The notes under the pieces are model-generated. The model ran no database searches. It had not been told where the DNA came from and worked only from the letters and a program-made list of their open reading frames with translations. A program made the translations under genes and the position numbers. From Ichthyophis bannanicus (taxonomy: Eukaryota > Chordata > Amphibia > Gymnophiona > Ichthyophiidae), in NCBI GenBank assembly GCA_033557465.1, contig JAWIIG010000025.1, positions 4,583,001 through 4,647,000 of the forward strand: a stretch of 64,000 bases of DNA. The letters run 5' to 3'. The stretch's first letter is position 1. Each line of letters opens with the position of its first letter. Of the stretch, positions 56,294-64,000 are shown piece after piece.

Positions 56294-56535
56294 GTTAGTG
56301 CATTAACTACCAAGGAGGTGTTAACTGCTCTGAATTATCTGCTGCCTTAACAGTCAAGTGCAAGGCACTGTGCACATCCAGTCCCAGCCTCACTCTGTGT
56401 TAGGTAGTTAATGCGGGAATTAGCACAGGCGAAATGTCATGCTGCTGTGTTAACGGTTAACACAGGCACACATTAATAACGCACACTAATTCTCATGTTA
56501 ACTGTGTAACATGGTTTAGTAAAAGGCCCCCTAAG
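56294..56535. mobile_element. MITE, family with TTTAGTAAA terminus
   Basis: GTTAGTGCATTAACTACC at the left, TGGTTTAGTAAAAGGCCCCC at the right; related to 10194, 17483 and 62245. Confidence 0.55.
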
Positions 56536-57479
56536 TTAGATTTTTTTCTTGCTTGCTGAAGAGAAGCACATCTTTCCATTAGGATGTCTTCTAAATGAAT
56601 TACAAATGAAACTTCTTTTCACAATTAAGTTCATAAGGCAGCAACCTATGTGCTTCAATAGTCAGAATCAAAACAGCTGCCGAGCAATGCTTTGCTTTAA
56701 GTGGCAACATTTACTTAAGGTCAGCCCCTATAAAGTGCCATTCAAATTTCTGTGCTACATAGCAGAGACAGCTTAGTCAAGAAAGAAAGAAACAGAAAAA
56801 ACACAACAATGAGGGATAGTTACTTTTCTGTCAAGTAGCAATCGAGAAAAGAATAAAACCAGAAGAAAACTGTAACAAGGAGAGAATAGTATCAGCACCT
56901 ATTTCCTTCAGAAAAATGGTAAGGAAAGAAGAGGGCTCACAAAGTGCAGGCAGAACTCCTTATTTGTTATCTTGGCAAAAGATAAGCAATGGCTTTATAA
57001 CCCATATGTGGGCTCTTATACTAGGCAGAAAAGTAGAGGGACTGTAGCTTCCTCTGCAGCTAACCTCAAGTTGCAGAAGTCAGGTACTAGGCCCACTGCA
57101 CTTCAGGAAAACGTCTCTAGCAATGACAGCCATGAATCCTGGAGAGAATCACAACGTGCTCTTTGTTCTAACAATGTCAGACAATGGACCTCTAATGCTA
57201 ACTCAAAATACTATTAGCTAGAGTGGTGTATCAGTAAATGCATGAAAAGTGAAGGTAAAATCTCAGCAGACAAAGAAAAACATGTGGCCCTCAGCATTTG
57301 TTCCTATCAAATCAATTTTCTGCCTGAGAGGCAGCATAAATAGAATTTGATGGCAGCCTTAAAGAAGTAGCCTTTGTTAATGACACTCTAAGGAAGACTG
57401 CCAGCATAACAGGAAATTACATTTGCAGTCTGCTTACTGAATGTTATGCTTTGTTATCCAATTTCATTAATAACCTTAC
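56536..57479. other. MRPS27 intron, nothing recognised
   Basis: Non-repetitive intronic sequence. Confidence 0.55.
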
Positions 57480-57635
57480 TTTAAACCTGGTAAGGTATTC
57501 AGGTAGCCGAGGGAGCTCTGTTTCTTCTTCCTCTTCATAGTCGAACTCTAGCTTATTCTTCGAAGCTTCTTCCAGTAGTTCTCGGTTAGCGTGTAGAGAA
57601 GGCGCAGAGTCCAACACAGTCTCTAGAATGCCAAG
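57480..57635 (-). CDS. MRPS27: MRPS27, penultimate coding exon
   Basis: Encodes 52 codons with ILETVLDSAPSLHANRELLE, then an acidic stretch EFDYEEEEETELP, then RLPEYLTRFK. In the vertebrate protein the same place has an acidic, variable linker followed by LPQYLERFK (human, from memory), and the next exon continues in frame. The acceptor is ATACTTCAG/CTTGG at 57635 and the donor is AAA/GTAAGG at 57480. The exon ends in phase 0. The intron to the last exon is 14232 bp and is mostly DIRS sequence. Upstream exons are not in the window. Confidence 0.9.
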
Positions 57636-58799
57636 CTGAAGTATAGTAATAGGTTTGATGACTATCAAGTCTACCAAGATGCTTCCTACAACACACGGTT
57701 TATTTATAAAACGCAAAACAATTCTATGTGAATTGAAAAAAAAAGCACAAAAAAAAATCAAAGAAAAAAGTAGTATTTCAAATAAAGTAAAATCATATGG
57801 AGGTTGTCCAGATTTTACTTATTTTTTTTTATTTTATAGTATAAATTATTTACAAAGTTTTGAAAGAAAAAATTAGAATTGCATTAGAATTTCCAGCAGA
57901 TAAATACTATGCTGGATACTGTATCTACCTCAGCTCACAATGACTGGCAGTCCCAGTTTTATTGTTATTCCATTACTTATCAGGCACATGGCTGGTTTAA
58001 GTTTTCTGGGCAGCAAATTAGAAGGTTCATCACAGTACCAATCAGATTAAAAAATGAAGAGTCTGCCAAAAAAGAGACACTCCAGTATCTCGACAACAGA
58101 GACCAAGACATCACCAGCATGACCTTGCTCTGTTTTTACTGTATGAAGGCAAACACTATCTTTGTTGCAAATTTAAGAGTACCATCACACTGTCTGAAAA
58201 AAGCACGTAGGTTCAAGAGATGTTATTACCCCAATGAATTTTCTATTTGAAAAGTAATTTTAATGCATCAATACAGTTTTTAAAATGATCCTAAATCTAT
58301 TAAAAATTCATGAATCGAATTTAGTGCTCATGAAAAATGCTAAATTAACTGAACTGAAAACAGAAGGGCTCCATTTAACCTCAGAATAGAAACCACATGC
58401 CTTTCAGTAATGCAAACTTTGCCATATTCCCCCTGTTAATGGGCTTCAGCCCAGCACTGTAGGGGCTCAATCTCTGAAGATGAGAGGGTACTATTAAAAA
58501 TTCATGAAATGTTGGAACAAAACATACCAAGATATGTATTATTAGATTGCTTTTAGCAAACCAGCAGGAGCACTATCATAAACACTACATTCAGGTGCAC
58601 CAAATTGACTAGATAATAAAAAGAAAACTTTCCCTTGGGAACCTCTCTTACATTGCTACCATGCTGCCTGGAGCTTGTCTCTTTGTCTGATTTGGAATTG
58701 CTAGAATTTTTTCTTCTCAATACTTCCTGTGGAATTGCTGGAGAGGAAGCAGCAAATGGCTGTGCTTTCATTTTCTGTGCTTCTAAACTGTCAGTAACT
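57636..58799. other. MRPS27 intron; exon-like - strand stretch near the LINE
   Basis: No MRPS27 exon was found here. At 58650-58795 the - strand is open with a polar, Ser/Lys-rich composition (KNSSNSKSDKETSSRQHGSN) and a GTAAGA follows, but no family is recognised. Confidence 0.45.
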
Positions 58800-61792
58800 G
58801 ATATTAGGGGAAAGCCGACAGTCGACCAAAAGCAGATGGTTCGGAAGAATGTATCCTTGAAGGATACTACCAAAAGCAGAGAGGTTCCACAAAAGAGTAA
58901 AGTAGCCCAAATGCCCTCAAGTATGGAGCAGACACAGCTTAAAGATCCCAAATTACCCATGTCTAACAATAGCCAAATTAATATGAATAACATACAATCT
59001 CTAAAATGCTTGTATGCAAATGCTAGAAGTCTAAAAAATAAGATGGGAGAGTTAGAATATATAGCACTAAATGAAAGGTTAGATATGATTGGAATATCAG
59101 AGACATGGTGGAAGGAGGACAACCAGTGGGACACTGTGATACCTGGGTACAAACTATATCGTAATGATAGAGCTGATCAAATTGGTGAAGGGGTTGATCT
59201 CTATGTTAGAGAGGGCATTGAGTCAGAAAGGATTAAAGTTTTGCAGGAAACAAAATTTGCTGTAGAATCTATATGGATTGAAATTCCATGTAAAAGGGGG
59301 AAGGCGATGGCAGTGGGGGTGTACTATCGAGCGCCTGGCCAGAATGACCAAATGGATGATGAAATGCTCAAAGAAATCAAGGAAGCTAACAAAAGTTACA
59401 GCGCAGTAATAATAATGGGTGATTTCAATTACCCCGGTATCGACTGGGTTAGTGTCTCGTCAGGACATGCTAGGGAGATAAAGTTCCTAGATGAACTAAA
59501 TGACTGCTTCTTGGAGCAGCTGGTTCATGAACCGACCAGAGGGGAAGCCATATTAGACTTAGTCCTTAGTGGAACACCAGATCTAGTGCAAGAGATAAGG
59601 GTGTTGGGGCCACTTGGCAATAGTGATCATAGCATGATCGCCTTTGATTTAATAAGTGGAAGAGGGATAGTAAGGAAATCCACAGTACTACCTTTTAACT
59701 TTCGAAAGGGAGACTATGATAAAATGAGGAAAACAGTTAAGAAAAAACTAAAAGGAGCAGTTGTAAAAGTTAAAGACGTACATCAAGCTTGGGTGTTGTT
59801 GAAAAATACTATCTTGGAAGCCCAGACCAGCCGTATTCCACGCTTTAAGAAAAGTGGAAGGAAGTCCAAAAAACTGCCAGCATGGTTTAAAGGTGAGGTC
59901 AGAGAGGCTGTTGTTGCCAAAAAAGCATCTTTCAGGAAATGGAAAAAAGAGCCAAATGACAAAACCTGGAAACAGCACAAGCACTGGCAAGTCAAATGCA
60001 AGGCATTGATAAGGCAGGCAAAGGGAGAATTTGAGAGGAAGCTTGCTGCAGAAGCAAAAACACGAAATAAAGACCTTTTCAAGTACATTCGTAGCAAAAA
60101 ACCTGTGAGAGAGTCAGTTGGTCCATTAGATGATAAAGGGGTTAACGGAGCACTGAGAGGCGACAAGGCGATAGCGGAGAAACTGAATGAATTCTTTGCT
60201 TCGGTCTTTACTGAGGAAGATGTAGGGATGTTACCCATGACTGAAGTGGTATTTAAAGGTGCGGAAGAATTGAAGGAAATATCGATACATCGGGAAGATG
60301 TATTACAACTATTAGATAAACTGAAGAGTAGCAAATCACCTGGGCCAGATGGTATACATCCAAGGGTGTTGAAAGAACTGAAATATGAGATTGCAGACCT
60401 GCTATTAGTAATCTGTGAACTATCATTAAAATCATCTCTAATACCTGAAGATAGGAGGATTCCCAATGTAACACCAATTTTTAAAAAGGGTTCCAGGGGT
60501 GATCCGGGAAACTACAGACCGGTGAGCCTGACATCAGTACCGGGAAAAATGGTAGAAACCATTATAAAGAATAAAATTACTCAGCATGTAGATAGTCATG
60601 ACCTAATGGGAGACAGCCAACATGGCTTTAGACAAGGAAGATCTTGTCTTACTAATCTGTTATGTTTTTTTGAAGGCGTGAATAAACAGGTGGACAAAGG
60701 TGAGTCGGTTGATATAGTGTATCTGGACTTTCAGAAAGCCTTTGACAAGGTCCCTCATCAGAGACCTTTGGCAAAACTAAAGAGTCATGGGACAGGAGGG
60801 AGTGTACTATTGTGGATCAGGAGCTGGTTAGGGGATAGAGAGCAGAGGGTAGGGCTAAATGGCCAATTTTCCCAATGGAGAGAGGTGAGTGGTGGTGTAT
60901 CCCAGGGATCTGTGCTGGGTCCGCTGCTTTTTGACATGTTCGTAAATGACCTGGAAAGTGGAATAACGAGTGAGGTTATCAAATTTGCAGATGACACAAA
61001 ACTATTTAAAGTTGTTAAAACCCAAGAGGAAAATTGCAAGAGGATCTTGATAGATTGGAGGACTGGGCATCAAAATGGCAGATGAGATTTGATGTGGACA
61101 GGTGCAAGGTTATGCACCTAGGGAGGAACAACCCAAACTATGGTTACACGATGCAAGGTTCCACATTAGGAACCACCACTCAGGAAAAAGATTTAGGCGT
61201 CATTGTGGATACCATGTTAAAACCCTCGGCCCAGTGTGCAGCAGCGGCCAAGAGAGCAAATAGAATGCTAGGTATGATAAGGAAAGGAATGGAAAATAAA
61301 ACAAAAGATATTATAATGCCTCTATATCGTTCCATGGTGAGACTGCACCTTGAATATTGTGTGCAATTCTGGTCACCGTATCTTAAAAAGGATATAGTGA
61401 TTTTAGAAAAGGTTCAGAGAAGAGCTACCAAAATGGTAAAGGGGATGGAAGGATAATCCTATGAAGAAAGGCTAAAAAGGTTAGGGCTCTTTAAACTGGA
61501 AAAGAGACGGCTGAGGGGAGATATGATAGAAGTCTATAAATTAATGAACGGAGTGGAACGGGTAAACGTAGATCGATTGTTTACCTTATCAGAATATAGA
61601 AAGACTAGGGGACATGCAATGAAGCTACAGGGTAAACTATTTAAGACTAATAAAAGAAAATATTTTTTCACTCAACGTGTAATCAAACTCTGGCATTTGT
61701 TACCGGAGGATGTAGTAAAGGCTGTTAGTGTAGCTGGGTTTAAAAAAGGTTTGGACAAGTTCCTGGAGGAAAGGTCCATAAACCATTATTAA
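58800..61792 (+). pseudogene. LINE ORF2 (APE endonuclease and reverse transcriptase), two defects
   Basis: The first frame is open to 61085. Endonuclease motifs are LKCLYANARSLKNKM (near 59000), ETWW, MGDFNYPGIDW (near 59415) and LGNSDHSMIAFD (near 59620). RT motifs are KSPGPDGIHPRVLK, GDPGNYRPVSLTSV, HGFRQGRSCLTNLL, VYLDFQKAFDKVPHQ, GVSQGSVLGPLLF and the catalytic IKFADDTKLF (near 60980). A frameshift lies at about 61035-61060, after which the frame 61034-61792 continues ([28 protein letters not shown]), with one nonsense codon TAA at 61454-61456 before [12 protein letters not shown]. The protein ends EERSINHY. Only two defects suggest recent loss of function. Confidence 0.9.
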
Positions 61793-61965
61793 GAAGGGAC
61801 CCAGGATATCAATGCTTGACCCAGTACAAGCACTGTGGAACCTGTGTCTTTTGGGGAAACTGCTAGGTACTTATGACCTGGATTGGCCACTGTTGGAAAC
61901 AGGATACTGGGCTTGATGGACCTTGGTCTGACCCAGTATGGCATATCTTATGATCTTATGACAAT
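58800..61965 (+). mobile_element. young CR1/L3-like LINE, nearly full ORF2
   Basis: A 3.2-kb LINE with endonuclease, RT and C-terminal block, 3'UTR and a short TCTTATGATCTTATG tail. The 3' end matches the older fragments at 35484-36118 and 39290. The left end is taken near 58800, where sequence typical of the element begins; it may be slightly 5' truncated. It sits in an MRPS27 intron, antisense to the gene. Confidence 0.9.
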
Positions 61966-62244
61966 GGACAACATGAAGAAGGTGCTCCAGTACTCTACAA
62001 AAAGCCTTAAAACCCACCAGTCGTGCTTCTCCTGTGAACGTAGACTACAATAATTGTTCTGTTTATTTTTCATTGTATACTGTTGGGTAAGCAAAGCACA
62101 ACCAGCTGTATATTTTAACAACATTTACTTTATTAAGGGATTCTGATGGCTTTATAAACCACAAGATGGAATTCTGAAGGATTTATTTATACTACTAGAA
62201 CTCATCAAGAAAACAATCTCCCAGGCAATTAACACTTGAAAGTA
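61966..62244. other. MRPS27 intron, nothing recognised
   Basis: Short unassigned stretch; on + it contains a frame of 30 codons ending at the TAA 62050-62052, without recognised family. Confidence 0.5.
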
Positions 62245-62980
62245 AGGGGCATGTTTCCTAAAATGCAGTAAGCTTTAGTAGCTAACACAGCGTTTTAGTG
62301 CAGAAAGCACTGTGTTAGCTCAAAAGCTGTGCGGTATTTGTTGGAGGAGTTGCATAGAATTTCATCAGCAGATACCGCATCGAAAATGCAAACACCGAGG
62401 GCATGGCAGCAGTATGGTGCAGTGAATGCTGCCCATTGAGGTTGGTAGTAGCTGCATACGTGCTGTCTGCAACTCCGATGGTGACGACGGGCAAAGTACA
62501 CCCATGGTAACTGCATGTTGCAGACACATGCACTCTGTCTGTATCTCACCAACTCACGCACACAATGCAGAAATCGCTGCATTTGTATTTTCCCTGCACC
62601 ACTTGTTACCATGCATTTTTAGTAAACGTGCGCCTAAGAGTAAAAATTGTTAAGAACCTTCATACAAAGGGATAATGACGCAAATACTTTGGTAAACGTT
62701 GTACCCCCTAAAAAAACAGAGAAAGCACACAGAGCATGGCTTATGAAATTCTTTCTAGCCTTGGGGGGTGTGTGTGTGTGGGTGTGTTTATGTGGGTGTG
62801 TGCGCATGCACAAATACAGCAATTTCGGCACTGTGTGCATGAGTGGGTGGGATATAGGCGGAGAGTGCATGTATCTGCAACACGCAGTTACCATGACCAC
62901 AGTCCGCCCATAGTAACCATCGGAGGTGCAGAAAGCGCGGCTGCAACTACCGCCACCTGAATGGGTGGTATTCACTACTA
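62245..62980. mobile_element. inverted pair of MITE sequences with GT repeat in the loop
   Basis: 62436-62590 (GTAGCTGCATACGTGCTGTC, ACTGCATGTTGCAGACACAT) is the inverse of 62818-62975 (GTGCATGTATCTGCAACACG, GGCTGCAACTACCGCCACC). The first copy is part of a MITE with ends GGGGCATGTTTCCTAAA and TTTAGTAAACGTGCGCC (62245-62640). A GT-rich microsatellite at 62766-62802 lies in the spacer. Confidence 0.7.
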
Positions 62981-64000
62981 CTACTACTACTCAGCATTTA
63001 TATAGCGTTACCAGTCATACGCAGCGCTGTACAGCACAGACATGTAAGAGACAATCCCTGCTCATTAGAGCTTACAATCTAGTCAAGACAAAACACACAA
63101 AACACGGAGGGAGTAAGCAGGGGTAGAACAAGGAAGAGAAAAGGAGATCAGGTGAGTCAAGATCCAAAGGTAGCAGCAAAGAGGTGAGCTTTCAACCTGG
63201 ACTTGAAGAGGGTTAGAGAAGGTGCCTGGCATATGGACACAGGTAGTTTGTTCCAAGCATAAAGTGCAGCAAGGTGAAAGGAGCGAAGTCTGGAGTTAGC
63301 AGTAAGAGAGCGGGGCATAGATAGAAGCAGTTTGCTAGAGGAGCGGAGTTTCCGAGGGAGTTATAAGGAGAGATAAGAGATGAAAGGTACTGAGGAGCCG
63401 CGGAGTGAATGCATTTATAGGTCAGCAGGAGAAGTTTGAACTGGATGTGGAAGCAGATAGGGAGCCAATGAAGTGACTTGAGAAGAGGAGTAATATGGGC
63501 ATGACGAGGCTGGCGGAAGATTAGCCGCGCAGCAGAATGTTGACCAGATTGAAGGGGAGCGAGATGATTCAAAGGGAGATCAGCAAGGAGTAGGTTACAG
63601 TAGTCAAGACTGGAGGTGATTAAGGAGTGGATAAGCATTTTAGTAGTGTGTTCAGAAAGGAAGGGGCGGATTTTGCTAATGTTATAGAGAAAGAAACGGC
63701 AGGTCTTAGCTATGAGATGGATGTGTGTATAGAGAAAGAGAGAGAGGAGTCAAAGACAACCCCCAGATTGCGGGCCAAGGAAACAGGAAGGAGTACAGAG
63801 TTATCCACAGAGACTGAGAAAGGAGGAAGAGGAGAGGAGGTTTTAGGGGGAAAGATAAGAAGTTCAGTCTTGGCCATGTTCAATTTCAAGTGGCAGTGAG
63901 ACATCCAGGCAGCAATGTCAGAAAGGCAGGCAGAGATCCGGGTCTGGATTGCTGGAGAGAGTTCAGGTGTAGAGAGTTAGATCTGGGAGTCATCAGCATA
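62981..64000 (-). mobile_element. L2-like LINE, 3' part, continues off the right edge
   Basis: On the - strand 63904-63710 reads CHLKLNMAKTELLIFPPK and VSLARNLGVVFDSSLSF; 63638-63213 reads SSLDYCNLLLADLPLNHL, ITPLLKSLHWLPICFHIQFK and LTYKCIHSAAPQYL. These are L2-type RT C-terminal blocks. The 3'UTR at 62981-63210 has TAGATTGTAAGCTCTAATGA on the - strand and ends in a TAGTAGTAGTAG tail. Only moderate frame damage is seen. Confidence 0.85.

Noticed and set aside
58553..59152. 199-codon - strand frame opposite the LINE
   Set aside because: Most of it is antisense to the LINE endonuclease region; only the part left of 58800 is kept as a low-confidence observation.
59783..60466. 227-codon - strand frame
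   Set aside because: Antisense shadow of the LINE RT frame, which has clear motifs on the + strand.

Overview
This window is vertebrate genomic DNA. Two host genes can be recognised by their protein sequence, and nearly everything else is transposable elements. The last two coding exons of MAP1B lie on the + strand (9065-9303 and 11757-11912, stop at 11910-11912). The last two coding exons of MRPS27 lie on the - strand (57480-57635 and 43008-43247, stop at 43008-43010). The two genes are tail to tail, as MAP1B and MRPS27 are in human. The very large introns and the mix of elements (DIRS tyrosine-recombinase retrotransposons, CR1/L3-like and L2-like LINEs, Penelope-like elements, tRNA-derived SINEs, hAT-type MITEs) suggest a large-genome tetrapod. 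A caecilian or other amphibian is my best guess; this is inference, not proof.

Layout. 1-9064 is MAP1B intron: a degraded CR1-like LINE, a Penelope-like remnant with a hammerhead-ribozyme fold, a DIRS fragment split by a probable solo LTR, and another LINE piece. 9065-17110 holds the MAP1B end and probable long 3'UTR, with MITEs in the intron between the two exons. 17.4-22.7 kb is MITEs, long hairpins and purine-rich repeats. 22.7-28.6 kb is an almost complete DIRS element on the - strand. 28.6-32.1 kb is a minisatellite and a 2.3 kb hAT element with a perfect 8-bp target duplication and a nearly perfect 380-bp palindrome inside. 32.3-42 kb is nested repeats, including an old DIRS carrying later L2, SINE, MITE and Penelope-like insertions. 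42.8-57.6 kb is the 3' end of MRPS27. Its last intron (about 14.2 kb) holds a nearly complete DIRS whose terminus lies about 12 bp from the last exon, and a second, deleted DIRS. 58.8-62.0 kb is a young CR1/L3-like LINE with only two visible disabling mutations. The right edge is an L2-like LINE.

The DIRS copies form the most coherent system here. Three of the five have inverted terminal repeats plus an internal complementary region that joins the two ends, and gag, RT-RNase H, methylase-like and tyrosine-recombinase coding in overlapping frames. The termini of all three families carry a GTRAGT 5'-splice-site-like motif. All copies are broken by frameshifts, deletions or loss of a catalytic residue. 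No bacterial-type genes, CRISPR arrays or operons are present.
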